In this document: piece by piece, positions 8,900-18,422 of the stretch | How the letters are laid out: every line of letters starts with the position of its first letter | Numbering within the stretch: the stretch's first letter is position 1 | Assembly (NCBI RefSeq): GCF_036194065.1 | Contig: NZ_CP108095.1 | Span: 2,914,001 to 2,978,000 of the forward strand | DNA: 64,000 nucleotides | Source: Streptomyces sp. NBC_00239 | GTDB taxonomy: Bacteria; Actinomycetota; Actinomycetes; Streptomycetales; Streptomycetaceae | Direction of reading: 5' to 3' | Notes under the pieces: model-generated | What the model was told of the DNA's origin: nothing | The model's input: only the letters and a program-made list of their open reading frames with translations | Databases searched by the model: none | Made by a program: the position numbers and the translations under genes

Positions 8900-9853
8900 A
8901 TGCGGGAGCTCGTGGAGACGGCGCGGCAGTGGGCGGGCGAGGGGCGGGAGGCCTATGTGGCGCGGCCCGTGACCGAGCAGGGGTTCGGGCCGCGGGAGCC
9001 GGGCGGCGCGGTGCTCGTCGATCCGCGGGGGACGTGCGTGGGGAGTCTGTACCGCGGGGTGTTCGACGCGGAACTGGTCACCGAGGCGGCGGCGGTGCCG
9101 GCCGGGGACAGTGCGCGGGTGTGTTCGGTGTCGGTGCACGGGGGTGAGGCCGAGGCGGCCGGGCTGACGTGTGGCGGGCAGGCGGAGATCCTGTTGCAGC
9201 CGTTGGCGTCGGTGCCGGCGCAGTGGTGGGAGCTGCTCGGGCGCGGGGCCGGGGCGGCGCTGGTGTCGCGGCTGGACGAGGCCGGAACGCACGTGGTCAG
9301 TACGGTCGTACGGCCCGGGCAGTCGGGCGGGTCGGCGGCGGAGCAGCGGGCGGTGGAACTGCTCGGGCAGCACCGGGCCGGGCGGGACGCGCGGTGCGGG
9401 GACGGGGACCAGGGGCTGGTGCTGATCGAGGCGCTGCCGGCGGACCCGTACCTGGTGATCGGCGGCGGCGGGGAGCTGGCCGTGCTGATCGAGCGGCAGG
9501 CGAGGCTGTTGGGCTGGGACGTGGTGACGACGACGGATGCCGCGGAGGCGGCGAAGTCGCTGGGTGCGGGGCGCGGTTCGGAGTGTCTGGTGATGCTCAG
9601 CCACGACCCGGAGTTCGACGTGCCGACGCTGCGTACGGCGCTGGCGGGCGGGACGCCGTACGTGGGGGCGCTCGGGTCGCGCAAGACGCAGGCGCGGCGG
9701 CGCGAGGGGTTGCTCGCGGCCGAGGTTCCGGAAGAGCAGGTGGGGCGGATCCACGGGCCCATCGGGCTGGACCTCGGGGCGCGGAACCCGGCGGAGACGG
9801 CGATGGCGATCTGCGCCGAGATCCTGAGCACGCTCACCGCCGGAGGGGCCTGA
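8900..9853 (+). CDS. XdhC/CoxI-family protein
   Basis: About 317 aa. The family helps mature molybdenum hydroxylases such as xanthine dehydrogenase, binding molybdenum cofactor and assisting its sulfuration. Seen here: the N-terminal XdhC domain (RELVETARQW, GSLYRGVFDA) and the C-terminal Rossmann-like half (LVIGGGGELAVLIERQA, PYVGALGSRKT, GRIHGPIGLDLGARNPAETA), which is typical. GTG 8897 directly precedes ATG 8900; either could start after the AGGAAGG ribosome site. The neighbouring Mo-binding genes support a molybdenum role, but no molybdenum hydroxylase gene is present in the window. Confidence 0.85.
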   Translation: MRELVETARQWAGEGREAYVARPVTEQGFGPREPGGAVLVDPRGTCVGSLYRGVFDAELVTEAAAVPAGDSARVCSVSVHGGEAEAAGLTCGGQAEILLQPLASVPAQWWELLGRGAGAALVSRLDEAGTHVVSTVVRPGQSGGSAAEQRAVELLGQHRAGRDARCGDGDQGLVLIEALPADPYLVIGGGGELAVLIERQARLLGWDVVTTTDAAEAAKSLGAGRGSECLVMLSHDPEFDVPTLRTALAGGTPYVGALGSRKTQARRREGLLAAEVPEEQVGRIHGPIGLDLGARNPAETAMAICAEILSTLTAGGA

Positions 9854-9917
9854 GTCCGCGGGGGCGGGGTTGGGGTTCTGTACAGCGGGTGCGGGGTGAC
9901 GGTCCGTACATACCCCT

Positions 9918-9942
9918 GAAGAGCTAGGGGAAATAGCTCTTC
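9918..9942. promoter_or_regulatory. perfect 9-bp palindrome upstream of the molybdopterin oxidoreductase
   Basis: GAAGAGCTA (9918-9926) and TAGCTCTTC (9934-9942) are exact inverted copies around a 7-nt GGGGAAA spacer. It lies 65 nt after the xdhC stop and 91 nt before the ATG at 10033, in locally AT-richer sequence. It is either a regulator-binding site for the downstream gene or an xdhC terminator hairpin; the position and AT-rich context make an operator plausible. Confidence 0.5.
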
Positions 9943-10032
9943 GGTATTTCATGTGCGGTTTCGACCGGAGGGCGTGGGGCATTCCTTGGGCGCTGCGTGG
10001 CGGTGACGGTGCGCGGCCGGGAGGAGGGCCGT

Positions 10033-10500
10033 ATGGGGAACGACGGGTGTGCGGCGGGCGGGGGCGGCTGGGTGGCTCCGGTCGTGTTCGCGGTGGCGGG
10101 TGTGGTGGCCCGGCCGACGGTGCTGGTGTGCCGGAGCTGCGCGCGGGCTGGGCCGTGCACCGGGCCGAGGTGACGTTCGACTGCGCGACGAACGGGCCGC
10201 AGCACCACGTGTTCGAGGGGGTGCTGCTGCGCGGGGTGGTCGCGGCGGCCGGGCCGGGGTTCGACCCGGGCCCGGTGCAAGGACCGTTCCCGGTACGTAC
10301 TCGCGGTCGACGGGCGCGACGGGCACCACGCGGTGCTGTCCTTGGCGGAGCTGGACCCGGGTTTCGGGAACGCGCCGGTGTTGCCGGCGACCTCGCTGGA
10401 CGGCGCCGCGCTGGACGCGGCGGGCAGTCAGCTGGTGGTGCCGACCGACCGGTGCGGGGCCCGTTACGTCAGCGGGTCACCTGGGTGTGGGTCGGGACCC
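10033..10500 (+). pseudogene. molybdopterin-binding oxidoreductase-like gene, broken by frameshifts
   Basis: ATG 10033 has an excellent GGAGG ribosome site. The recognisable protein jumps frame three times: ARPTVL in the first frame (to about 10124), then VPELRA / AEVTFDCATNGPQHHVFEGVLL in a second frame (to about 10270), then CKDRSRYVLAVDG / HHAVLSLAELDPGFG / QLVVPTDRCGARYVSG back in the first (to about 10472), and finally VTWVWVG in the second. These pieces read as one sulfite-oxidase-like molybdopterin-binding domain of about 155 residues. The second and third breaks sit in C and G runs, so assembly error is possible. No ORF spans the domain as the sequence stands. Confidence 0.75.
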
Positions 10501-10702
10501 CCCACCCGGGACCCGGAGCGGGAATCGAGGCCGACCTCGGGGTCGAGGCCGGCATCGGGGTCGGGGCCGGCACCGGGGTCGGCACCGGGGCCGGGGTCGG
10601 CACCGGGGTCGGGGTCGGCCTCGACCCCGAGGTCGGCCTCGGTGCCGGCACCAGACACGGCATCGGGATCGGGATCGGGATCGGGATCGGGATCGGGGCC
10701 GG
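10500..10702. repeat. hexamer-type low-complexity repeat between the pseudogene and mop
   Basis: Approximately six-base units built on GGGGTC, GGCACC and GACCTC run through this region, ending in five or six clean GGGATC copies (about 10661-10700) that abut the mop stop codon. It is non-coding as it stands. The expansion may have removed the original end of the broken upstream gene. Confidence 0.85.
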
Positions 10703-11122
10703 TCAGGCAGCGGCGAGAGAGATCTCGGTGGCCTTGATCAGGGCCACGACCGGGGAGCCGTCGGCGAGGCCGAGCGCCTCGACGGCGTCCTTGGTGATCG
10801 CGGCGGTGAGCTCGCCGCCCGCGACCGACACCTTGACCGAAGCCATGGCGGCGCCGGTCGCGATGCCCGTGACGGTGCCGGGCAGCCGGTTGCGGATGGA
10901 GAGGCCCTCGACCGGTCCGGTGGCCAGAGCCACCTCGGTGGACTTCACCAGCGCGCGTACGGCGGAACCGTCGGCGAGGCCGAGCTCCTTCACCGCGTCG
11001 ACCGTGATGGCGGCGGTGACGTCCTGGCCGCCGTCGAGGCGGACCTTGACCGTGGCCATGGCCTCGCCGGTGGTGACGGCGGTGACGGTGCCGGGGAGCT
11101 GGTTGCGGATGGACAGACTCAT
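10703..11122 (-). CDS. two-domain molybdopterin/molybdate-binding (Mop/TOBE) protein
   Basis: 139 aa made of two tandem Mop (TOBE) domains, residues about 1-68 and 74-139, each opening with LSIRNQLPGTV or LSIRNRLPGTV and containing ALGLADGS or ELGLADGS. Such proteins bind molybdate or tungstate as oligomers and act in intracellular molybdenum storage or transfer. Residues S and R of the SIRN motif are typical ligands. It faces the broken molybdopterin gene and, with XdhC, forms a small molybdenum group. Confidence 0.9.
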   Translation of the reverse strand: MSLSIRNQLPGTVTAVTTGEAMATVKVRLDGGQDVTAAITVDAVKELGLADGSAVRALVKSTEVALATGPVEGLSIRNRLPGTVTGIATGAAMASVKVSVAGGELTAAITKDAVEALGLADGSPVVALIKATEISLAAA

Positions 11123-11275
11123 GGGCGTGCGCCTCGACTATCTGGTGTCCGGTGTTCGATGTCCGGTGGGTGTGGAGCGCTCGGTCCGGTCGCTCGGCGG
11201 ATTTTGACCGTGCGTCTGCGTGCACAGTAGGGAATTCCGGCTCCTCGGACGGAGCGACCCTCTGAGGTGCCCCCT

Positions 11276-14200
11276 TCAGGAGCGGTGCCACCAGCGTTTG
11301 CGCGGCCGGGCGGTCCAGTCGGCCAGCGCGGACCAGGACCGTACGGTCGCCGGGTGGTCCGGTCCGAGCACCCGCTCCTGTGCGGCCGCCACCTCCGTCC
11401 GGAGGGCGATCGCGGCCTCCCGCCGGCCCGCGGACCAGTAGGAGCGGGCGAGTGCGTCGCGGGCGAGGAGGGTGTCCGGGTGCTCCGCGCCCAGCAGTCG
11501 CGCCCGGGCGGCCGCCACCCGCTCCTGGACGGCGATGGCGTCCGGCAACCGGCCGAGCGACGTGTACGAGGCGCCCAGGCCCGCGGCGGCGTCGAGGGTG
11601 TCCGGGTGGTCGCGCCCGAGGAGTTCCTCGTGGGCGTCGAGGACCTCCTCGTCGGCGGCGAGGGCGTCCTCGGTACGGCCCGCCGCCCACAGCGAGGCCG
11701 CCAGCGCGGCCCGTAGGCGGAGGGCGGCGCGGGCGTCGGCCCCGTGGCAGCGTTCGTGGGCGGCGACGACCTCCTCCAGCAGGGCCACGCCCTCGGAGAA
11801 GCGGTTGAGGTCGAGGTAGGTTGCGGCGAGGTCGGCGCGGGCCGTCAGGGAGACGGGGTCGTCCGGGCCGAACAGCCTCATCCGGTCGGCGAGCACCTGC
11901 TCCTTGAGGTCGACGGCCTCGGCGTGGAAACCGGCCCGGGAGTAGCAGACGGCCAGGCCCGAGCGCAGCGCGAGGGTGTCGGGGTGCTCCGGCCCGAGCG
12001 CCTCTTCGGCGCGCTCGCCCAAGTGCTGCCAGTAGGCGATCGCCGCCTGGTACAGGCCGGCGTCGAGCATGCTGCGGCCGGCCTCGGGCAGCACGGGGTG
12101 GACCCCGCGGGACCACAGCGCCGGGTCCGGGTCGGCCGCGAGCGCCTCGGTGTTGGCCCGCAGTACGGCGCACGCCTCGGCGTGCGGCTGGCCGGCCTCG
12201 GGCCACAGCTCCAGTACGGCGTCGGCGGCCGCCAGCAGCGCGGCCGCCACCCCCTCCCCGTCGGGCGCACTGCCGCCGTCCGGCCCGACGCCGCTGTCCG
12301 GCCCGACGCCGCCGTCCCGTGCAACACCCTCGTACGGTCCGACACCCTCGTACGGTCCGACGCCGCCGTCCGGTCCGACGCCGCTGTCCCGTGCGACACC
12401 CTCGTACGGTCCGACACCCTCGTACGGTCCGACGTCGCCGTCCGGCCCGACGCCGCTGTCCCGTGCGACACCCTCGTACGGCCCGACACCCTCGTACGGT
12501 CCGGCGCCCCCGTACGGTCCGACGTCGCCGTCCGGCCCGACGCCGCTGTCCCGTGCAACACCCTCGTACGGTCCGACACCCCCGTACGGTCCGGCGCCCC
12601 CGTACGGTCCGACGTCGCCGTCCGGTCCGACGCCGGCGTTCGCGGGTCTCGGTCTGCCTCGTTCGGTCGCCGCGTCGCGGCCGCCCGACGTCACGCTGTC
12701 GTCCCGCCCCATGCCGTCGCCCGGCCCGACGCCGCCGCCTGGCCCCATGCCGTCGTCCCGCCCCATGCCACCGCCCGCGGGTCGGCCGTGTTCGGTCGCC
12801 GTGCCGAGGCTGCCCGGGGTTACGCCGTCGTCCGGCCCCGCGCCCCCGTCCGCGGGCCTGCGGTGTTCGGCCGCCGCGCCGCCATCCCGGGGCATCTCCT
12901 CGGCCGGGGACACGGCGCCATCCGGGGGCACGTCCTCGGCCGGGGGTACGCCGACCGGGGACACGTCCTCGCCCGGGGGCACGCCGCCGACCAGGGTCCT
13001 GCCCTCGGCCGGAATCACACTGCCGCCCTGAGCCACGTCCGCGGCCGGGGACACGTCCCCGTTCGGGGGCACGCCGCCCACCAGGGTCATGCCCTCGGCC
13101 CGAGTCACGCTGCCGCCGTGGGGCATCTCCTCGGCCGGGGACACCTCCCCGTTCGGGGGCACGCTGCGGCCCGAGGCCACGACCTGGCCCGGGGTCACGG
13201 CCTGGCCCGGGGTCACGGCGTCGTCCGGCGACATGCCCCCGCCCGAGGCCGCCCTGCCGCCCTGAGCCACGTCCGCGGCCGGGGACACGTCCCCGTTCGG
13301 GGGCACGCCGCCGACCAGGGTCATGCCCTCGGCCCGAGTCACGCTGCCGCCGTGGGGCATCGCCTCGGGCGGGGGCACATCCGCGTTCGGGGGCACGCTG
13401 CGGCCCGAGGCCACGGCCTGGTCCGGGGTCACGGCGTCGTCGGGCCGCATGCCCCCGCCCGAGGTCGCCCTGCCGCCCGAGGTCACGCCCCCACCTGAGC
13501 TCGCGCGTCCGACCCTGGTCGCGTCCCGCTCCGGGGACAGTTCTCGGCCCGGGAGCACGTACTGCTCCCGGGGCACGTCCTCGTACGGCGTCGGGTCGGG
13601 CGTCGCGGCGGTGCGGGCGAGCCGGGCGGTGGCGGTGTGGATGCGGACGGCCCGCGGCCCGGCCCGGTGGTCGGCGGTGAGCAGTCCGTACCGGTGCAGC
13701 AGGCGTACGACGGCCCGCGCCTGGGCGGCGTCGACGGAGGCGCCGGAGGCCTCGCCGAGGTACCGGGTGACTGCGGCGCCGGTCCACAGCGACTGCGGAT
13801 GGCCGGCCGGGTCCAGCACGGCGGCGAGCCGGACGGCGGGTACGGCCAGCCCGACCGGGTCACACTCCTGGGCCGCGTCCAGGGCGAGGCCGACGGCGGC
13901 GGCGACCAGGCGGTCGTGCGGGGCCAGGCGGTCGGGGTCGTACCGCCCGGAGCGGTCGGGGTGGCCGTGCCGGTCGACCGAGTCGCGGCGGTCGAGGTAG
14001 TCGGGGTAGTCGGGGTCGGGCCGCCCGGACCGGTCGGGGTGGCCGTGGCGGTCCTGCTGGTCGACGTAGTCGAGGGGGTCGGTATCAGGCCGCCCGGACC
14101 GGTCGACGCGATCGGGGCCGTCGGCGTGGGGGCCGTCGGGGCGGCGGGCGAGGTAGTCCAGGCGGTCGTGCCGGTCGAGGTCGGGCGGCCGCCGGGACCT

Positions 14201-15298
14201 GCCGATCCGGTCGGGGCCGTCGGGCTGCCCCGACCGGCCCCAACCGTCGGACACATCCGGGGAGGACGCGGGGCCGGCGGCGGGGCCGGGGCCGGTGGCG
14301 GGGGCGGATGCAGGCCCGGCCCCCGCAGCAGAGGCAGGCCCGGCCCCCGCAGCAGGGGCAGGCCCGGCCCCGGCAGCAGGCCCGGGGGCGGGCAGGGCGA
14401 GGGCGAGTCGGGGGTGGCGGGCGGTGTAGTGGTCCAGGAGGTCCAGGTATTCGGCGCAGCGCGCGCCTACGTTGATCATGTACGCGGCGGCGTACGACAG
14501 GGCCAGCGGGTGCCGGGCCAGCCGTTCGGCCAGGGCGGTGACCCGGTCGTCGAGGAGGTGCGGACGGCCCGCGGCGGTCAGGCGGCCCCTCAGGTAGCCG
14601 ACGGCCTCGGCGGGGCTGTACGTACCGATGTCGACGACGGCCCGGCCCTCCCCCGACAGCATCGCGTCGCGGCGCCGGGTGGTGGCGAGCACCCGGCCGG
14701 CGCCGGTCGGCGACACGGGCGGCCACCAGCGGGCGAGGGCGTCCGGGTCGGTGATGTCGTCGAGTACGACCAGCCAGCTGCGCGGGGTGGTGGCCAGCCA
14801 GTCGAGGAAGGCCCGCGCGTCGGCCTCGGCGGCGCCTTCGCCTTCCGCGTACGCCCCTGCCTCCGACTCCGTTTCCAAGTCCGTTTCCAGGTCCGCTTCC
14901 GCGTCCGGTTGGGCCTGCGCTTCGGCACCTGACGGGATCCCGGTGCCGGCGCGGGTGCGCGGGTCGGACGCGGCGCCGGGCTCGCGCAGGACGCGGGCGG
15001 CCTGGGCGTAACCGGCGGGCACCTGCCCCGCCTCGGCGGCGTTCACCCACACCACCACCTCGCAGCCGTCGGCGAGAGCCCGGTGTGCGTACGCGGCCGC
15101 GAGCTGGGACTTGCCGACCCCGCCGCCGCCCGCGAGGACCTGCGTCAGCACGACGGCGGGGTGGCCGGCCCGGGCCCGGTCGATGCGTTCGCACAGCCGG
15201 TGGCGGGTCTGGAAGGCGGCGGCGAGGGCGGGGACGGGGCCGATGCGTACGGCGGGGGCGGCGGGGCGGGCGGGCTCGGAGCGCGGGAGCCACTTCAT
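11276..15298 (-). CDS. STAND-type NB-ARC ATPase with TPR repeats and a long repetitive linker
   Basis: A 1340-aa protein. After about 40 residues comes an NB-ARC NTPase: P-loop [12 protein letters not shown], Walker B WLVVLDDI, sensor ATTRRRD and the helical motif RHPLAL. A disordered region follows (Asp/Arg/Pro-rich, then long Gly/Pro/Val/Asp repeats), and the C-terminus has about five kinesin-light-chain-like TPRs ([16 protein letters not shown] and variants). Such STAND proteins switch on ligand sensing by the TPRs. No N-terminal effector or DNA-binding domain is present, unlike AfsR- or FxsT-type relatives, so the output is unclear. ATG 15298 follows GAGGGGG; the frame extends upstream without homology. 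Confidence 0.8.
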   Translation of the reverse strand: MKWLPRSEPARPAAPAVRIGPVPALAAAFQTRHRLCERIDRARAGHPAVVLTQVLAGGGGVGKSQLAAAYAHRALADGCEVVVWVNAAEAGQVPAGYAQAARVLREPGAASDPRTRAGTGIPSGAEAQAQPDAEADLETDLETESEAGAYAEGEGAAEADARAFLDWLATTPRSWLVVLDDITDPDALARWWPPVSPTGAGRVLATTRRRDAMLSGEGRAVVDIGTYSPAEAVGYLRGRLTAAGRPHLLDDRVTALAERLARHPLALSYAAAYMINVGARCAEYLDLLDHYTARHPRLALALPAPGPAAGAGPAPAAGAGPASAAGAGPASAPATGPGPAAGPASSPDVSDGWGRSGQPDGPDRIGRSRRPPDLDRHDRLDYLARRPDGPHADGPDRVDRSGRPDTDPLDYVDQQDRHGHPDRSGRPDPDYPDYLDRRDSVDRHGHPDRSGRYDPDRLAPHDRLVAAAVGLALDAAQECDPVGLAVPAVRLAAVLDPAGHPQSLWTGAAVTRYLGEASGASVDAAQARAVVRLLHRYGLLTADHRAGPRAVRIHTATARLARTAATPDPTPYEDVPREQYVLPGRELSPERDATRVGRASSGGGVTSGGRATSGGGMRPDDAVTPDQAVASGRSVPPNADVPPPEAMPHGGSVTRAEGMTLVGGVPPNGDVSPAADVAQGGRAASGGGMSPDDAVTPGQAVTPGQVVASGRSVPPNGEVSPAEEMPHGGSVTRAEGMTLVGGVPPNGDVSPAADVAQGGSVIPAEGRTLVGGVPPGEDVSPVGVPPAEDVPPDGAVSPAEEMPRDGGAAAEHRRPADGGAGPDDGVTPGSLGTATEHGRPAGGGMGRDDGMGPGGGVGPGDGMGRDDSVTSGGRDAATERGRPRPANAGVGPDGDVGPYGGAGPYGGVGPYEGVARDSGVGPDGDVGPYGGAGPYEGVGPYEGVARDSGVGPDGDVGPYEGVGPYEGVARDSGVGPDGGVGPYEGVGPYEGVARDGGVGPDSGVGPDGGSAPDGEGVAAALLAAADAVLELWPEAGQPHAEACAVLRANTEALAADPDPALWSRGVHPVLPEAGRSMLDAGLYQAAIAYWQHLGERAEEALGPEHPDTLALRSGLAVCYSRAGFHAEAVDLKEQVLADRMRLFGPDDPVSLTARADLAATYLDLNRFSEGVALLEEVVAAHERCHGADARAALRLRAALAASLWAAGRTEDALAADEEVLDAHEELLGRDHPDTLDAAAGLGASYTSLGRLPDAIAVQERVAAARARLLGAEHPDTLLARDALARSYWSAGRREAAIALRTEVAAAQERVLGPDHPATVRSWSALADWTARPRKRWWHRS
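12286..12640. repeat. tandem coding repeats, block 1, in the NB-ARC gene
   Basis: About four copies of a 75-90 bp unit composed of CCCTCGTACGGTCCGACA-type subunits. In the gene's frame they read as [19 protein letters not shown] modules. Copies are near-identical at the DNA level, implying recent unequal exchange. Confidence 0.9.
12880..13470. repeat. tandem coding repeats, block 2, in the NB-ARC gene
   Basis: Two to three long repeats (about 200-240 bp) made of modules such as GGGGACACGTCCCCGTTCGG and CATGCCCTCGGCC. They encode [24 protein letters not shown] and [11 protein letters not shown] strings between the NTPase and TPR parts. It is probably a flexible, length-variable linker. Confidence 0.85.
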
Positions 15299-15476
15299 GT
15301 CTGCTGCGTCCCCCTCGGTGCCGTGTGTCCGTACCGGTCCGTCCCCGGGGTGTATGCCCTCGGGGACGGACCGCGTCACTCCGCGACGGGCCTCCGGCGC
15401 CAGGGTGGCCGGACCCTGGCGGACCATGGCCGGTCTCCAGCGCATGGACAGAGCCGTTTGGGGGTATTTTCAAGGT

Positions 15477-15839
15477 ATGGACACATTCGTGGACATCGTG
15501 TGGTTCCTGATCGTGGGGATAGCCGTCGTGGCGTTCCTGCTGCTGGCCTTCTGGCTGGGCCAGCGCGTCCGGGACCGTGAACCGGCTCCCCCGACACCGG
15601 AGAGCCAGCCCCGTCTCCCCGCCTCCGGCCAGGCCGAGATCTGCGAGGACCGGGACTACGTGGACATCCCGGATGGCGGCCTACGGCCGCACGAGCTCCA
15701 GGGGTACGGCAACTTCGGCTCCCGGAGCGCCCGCCGCGAGACCGATCAACCCCTGGTCGATCCCTTGGCCGCGCCCGTGGCCGAGGAGTCCGGCGGACCG
15801 CGCCGGTTCGGCCCGTCCGGCCGGATGAAGCCGGCGTAG
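15477..15839 (+). CDS. DUF6479-family small membrane protein
   Basis: 120 aa. One transmembrane helix near the N-terminus (about residues 6-28, rich in V, A, L, F), followed by a conserved basic patch and a hydrophilic tail containing PHELQGYGNFGSRSA. The layout and the HELxGxGNxGxR pattern match DUF6479, a Streptomyces family of unknown role. ATG 15477 has only a weak AAGG ahead; the longer frame upstream overlaps the promoter of the divergent NB-ARC gene and lacks similarity. Confidence 0.75.
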   Translation: MDTFVDIVWFLIVGIAVVAFLLLAFWLGQRVRDREPAPPTPESQPRLPASGQAEICEDRDYVDIPDGGLRPHELQGYGNFGSRSARRETDQPLVDPLAAPVAEESGGPRRFGPSGRMKPA

Positions 15840-15909
15840 CACCGGCCCGCCGCGCACGGCGGACACGCGACACGAGACACGCGCGACACGAGACCTACGC
15901 AAGACGGGT

Positions 15910-15946
15910 GGGTGGCCCGGGAGCCTCGCCGGTTCCCGGGCCACCC
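15910..15946. terminator. bidirectional terminator between DUF6479 and ku
   Basis: Arms GGGTGGCCCGGGA (15910-15922) and TCCCGGGCCACCC (15934-15946) pair perfectly over 13 bp with an 11-nt loop. It sits between two convergent genes. Confidence 0.75.
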
Positions 15947-16001
15947 GCCCGTCTGCCCCGTCTGTACGTGCGTCTCGGCAGGGCGGCAGAGCCTCGGGGC
16001 T

Positions 16002-16042
16002 TCAGGGCCTCAGGGCCTCAGGGCCTCAGGGCTTCAGGGCTG
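16002..16042. repeat. short direct repeats (TCAGGGCCT) downstream of ku
   Basis: Five tandem nine-base copies of TCAGGGCCT or a one-base variant, just beyond the ku stop. Non-coding. Confidence 0.8.
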
Positions 16043-16052
16043 GTCAGGAGGA

Positions 16053-17255
16053 TCAGGAGGCCCGTTTGCGGGCGGTGGTCTTCTTCGCGGTGGTGGACTT
16101 GGCGCCCGACGCCGTGCTCTTCTTCGCCGCGGCCGACTTGGCGGCCGCGGTCTTCGCCGTCCTGGCCGTCGCGGTCTTGGCCGTCGTCTTCTTCGCGGAG
16201 GCCGCCGTGCCCGAGGTCTTGGCCGTACGGGACGTCTTCGACGCGCTCTTCACCGCCCGGGCCGCCGGTTTCGCGGCTGCCGCGGCCGTGGACTTCTTGC
16301 CGCCCACCGCCTTGGGCGCGCCGCGCGCCGCCGCCTTCGCCGGGGCCGCGCCCGCCTTCTTGCCCGTGGCCGTCCGCGCCTTCGGCCGCAGCGGGGTGAC
16401 GCTCGCCTCCTCCGAGCCGTCCGCCCCGTCCGAGCCGTCCGCCTCGTCCGTGGCGGCCGCGTCCGCGGCACCCGTCTCGCCGCGCGCCTCCCTGGCCGCG
16501 CGCACGCTCTTCTCCAGGGCCGCCATCAGGTCGATCACCTGCCCTCCGGGCTCGGTCTCGGCCGCCGGGACCAGCACCTCGCCCGCCGCCTTCCTGGTGA
16601 TCATGGCCTCGACCGCCGTGCGGTAGTCGTCGTGGAGTTCGTTGATGTCCACCGTGCCGAGGGTGGCCATGAGGGCGTCGGCCAGGTCGAGTTCGGCGTC
16701 GCGGACGGTGACCTCGGCGTCCGGGGCGACGCCTTCCGGGGCGCGGATCTCGTCCGGCCACAGCAGGCCGTGCATGGCGATGACGTCGTCGACGACGCGC
16801 AGCATGCCGAGCCGTTCCCGTCCCCGCAGCGCGAACTTCGCGATGGCCACCTGCCGGCTGCGCTTGAGCGCCTCCCGCAGCAGCGTGTACGGCTTGGCCG
16901 CGGGCACTCCGTTCGCCGCCAGGTAGTACGCCGCGTCCATCTGGAGCGGGTCGATCTCGTCGGCGGGTACGAAGGCGACGATCTCGATGGTCTTCGCCGT
17001 CGGCAGCGGCAGCGCGGCCAGGTCCTCGTCGGTGATGGGGACGAGGACGCCGTCCGGTTCCTCGTAGGCCTTGCCGATGTCGGCGGTGGCGACCTCCTCT
17101 CCGTCGAGCTCGCACACCTTGCGGTAGCGGATCCGGCCGCCGTCGGCCGTGTGGATCTGGCGGAAGGAGATGGAGTGGCTCTCCGTGGCGTTCACCAGCT
17201 TGATCGGGATGCTGACCAGGCCGAAGGAGATCGCACCGTTCCAGATCGATCGCAC
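16053..17255 (-). CDS. ku: Ku, non-homologous end-joining DNA end-binding protein
   Basis: 400 aa. Bacterial Ku forms a homodimeric ring on double-strand ends and recruits LigD. The Ku core covers about residues 1-260, starting with the hallmark RSIWNGAISFGLVSIPIKL. A long Lys/Ala/Thr-rich tail follows (KKTTAKTATARTAKTAAAK-type repeats), as in other extended actinobacterial Ku proteins, where it binds DNA and aids threading and ligase stimulation. GTG 17255 has an AAGGA ribosome site 8 nt upstream and matches family starts. It is divergent from ligD with about 200 bp between. Confidence 0.95.
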   Translation of the reverse strand: MRSIWNGAISFGLVSIPIKLVNATESHSISFRQIHTADGGRIRYRKVCELDGEEVATADIGKAYEEPDGVLVPITDEDLAALPLPTAKTIEIVAFVPADEIDPLQMDAAYYLAANGVPAAKPYTLLREALKRSRQVAIAKFALRGRERLGMLRVVDDVIAMHGLLWPDEIRAPEGVAPDAEVTVRDAELDLADALMATLGTVDINELHDDYRTAVEAMITRKAAGEVLVPAAETEPGGQVIDLMAALEKSVRAAREARGETGAADAAATDEADGSDGADGSEEASVTPLRPKARTATGKKAGAAPAKAAARGAPKAVGGKKSTAAAAAKPAARAVKSASKTSRTAKTSGTAASAKKTTAKTATARTAKTAAAKSAAAKKSTASGAKSTTAKKTTARKRAS

Positions 17256-17456
17256 GCCGGGGTCCTTTCGCGCCGGGCCCCGCGGAGCCTTTGCGGGTCC
17301 CGCGGAGCCTTGCCGGGCTTTGCCGGCCTTGCCGGGCCTTGCCGAGTCGTACCGGGTTCCGCCGAGCCCTGCCGGGCCTTGCTTGACCTTGCCTTGCCTT
17401 GCCTTGACGAGTCCTGCCTTCGTGCCCTTTGGCGCCCCCCGTGGCAGTCTCATCGT
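17256..17456. promoter_or_regulatory. divergent ku-ligD promoter region with CCTTGCC repeats
   Basis: 201 bp. It contains two GCGGGTCCCGCGG-like patches near ku and about eight copies of CCTTGCC or GCCTTGCCGG toward ligD. TTGACG at 17404-17409 is a -35 candidate for ligD, but no clear -10 follows. Shared regulation of the two NHEJ genes from here is likely. Confidence 0.45.
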
Positions 17457-18422
17457 ATGACGCCGATCACACTCGTGGAGGGGCGTCGCCTCGCGCTCAG
17501 CAATCTGGAGAAGGTCCTCTATCCGGAGACCGGCTTCACCAAGGGCGAGGTGCTGCACTACTACGCCACGGTCGCGGAGGCCCTGCTGCCGCACGTGCGC
17601 GACCGGCCGCTCTCCTTCCTGCGCTATCCGGACGGTGTCGAGGGCGAGCGTTTCTTCACGAAGAATCCGCCGCCCGGCACACCCGCCTGGGTGAGAACGG
17701 CCCCGGTGCCGCGTTCGGAGGACCAGAACGCCCGGCAGGTGCTCGTCACCGATCTCGCGAGTCTGATGTGGGCCGCGAACCTCGTCGTCGAGTTCCACGT
17801 CCACCAGTGGCGGGCGGACCGGCCGGCCGTCGCCGACCGGATGGTCCTCGACCTCGACCCGGGGCCGCCCGCCACCGTCGTCGAGTGCTGCGAGGCCGCG
17901 CTCTGGCTGCGCGACCGGCTGGCCGCCGACGGGCTGGACGCGTACGTGAAGACCTCCGGCGCCAAGGGGCTGCACCTGTCGGTGGCGCTGGAGCCGACCC
18001 CATCCGAACACGTGTCCGCGTACGCGAAGGCCCTCGCGCAGGAGGCGGAGCGGGCGCTCCCCGAACTGATCGTGCACCGGATGGCGAAGGCCCTGCGGCC
18101 CGGCAAGGTGTTCGTCGACCACAGTCAGAACGCCGCCGCGAAGACCACCGCCGCGCCCTACACGCTGCGGGCCCGGCCGCGGCCGAGCGTGTCGGCGCCG
18201 GTGTCGTGGGAGGAGGTGGCCGCGTGCCGCGAGCCGGACCGGCTGGTGTTCCTGGCCGACGACATGCCGGCGCGGCTGGCCCGCGACGGCGACCTGTTCG
18301 CGCCCTTGATCGGCCCCGCGGGGGCCCGGCCGCTGCCGGCGCCGCCGGGGAGCGGGGCTGGCGGGAGCGGGTCGAGACGGGGCGGGACGAGCAGCGGCCG
18401 GACGTCCGGAGGCGGGTCGTGA
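17457..18422 (+). CDS. ligD: LigD polymerase/primase domain protein (NHEJ)
   Basis: 321 aa, the stand-alone primase-polymerase domain of LigD (archaeo-eukaryotic primase fold). Typical motifs: LEKVLYPETGFTKGEV near the start, FFTKNPP, EFHVHQWRAD, the metal-binding LDLDPGPP, KTSGAKGLHLSV, and HSQNAAAKTTAAPYTLRARP. The domain adds nucleotides or ribonucleotides at broken ends before sealing. A Gly/Ser/Arg tail ends the protein where full-length LigD would continue. Its stop overlaps the start of the ligase gene, so the two halves are translated together. No phosphoesterase domain is present. Confidence 0.92.
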   Translation: MTPITLVEGRRLALSNLEKVLYPETGFTKGEVLHYYATVAEALLPHVRDRPLSFLRYPDGVEGERFFTKNPPPGTPAWVRTAPVPRSEDQNARQVLVTDLASLMWAANLVVEFHVHQWRADRPAVADRMVLDLDPGPPATVVECCEAALWLRDRLAADGLDAYVKTSGAKGLHLSVALEPTPSEHVSAYAKALAQEAERALPELIVHRMAKALRPGKVFVDHSQNAAAKTTAAPYTLRARPRPSVSAPVSWEEVAACREPDRLVFLADDMPARLARDGDLFAPLIGPAGARPLPAPPGSGAGGSGSRRGGTSSGRTSGGGS

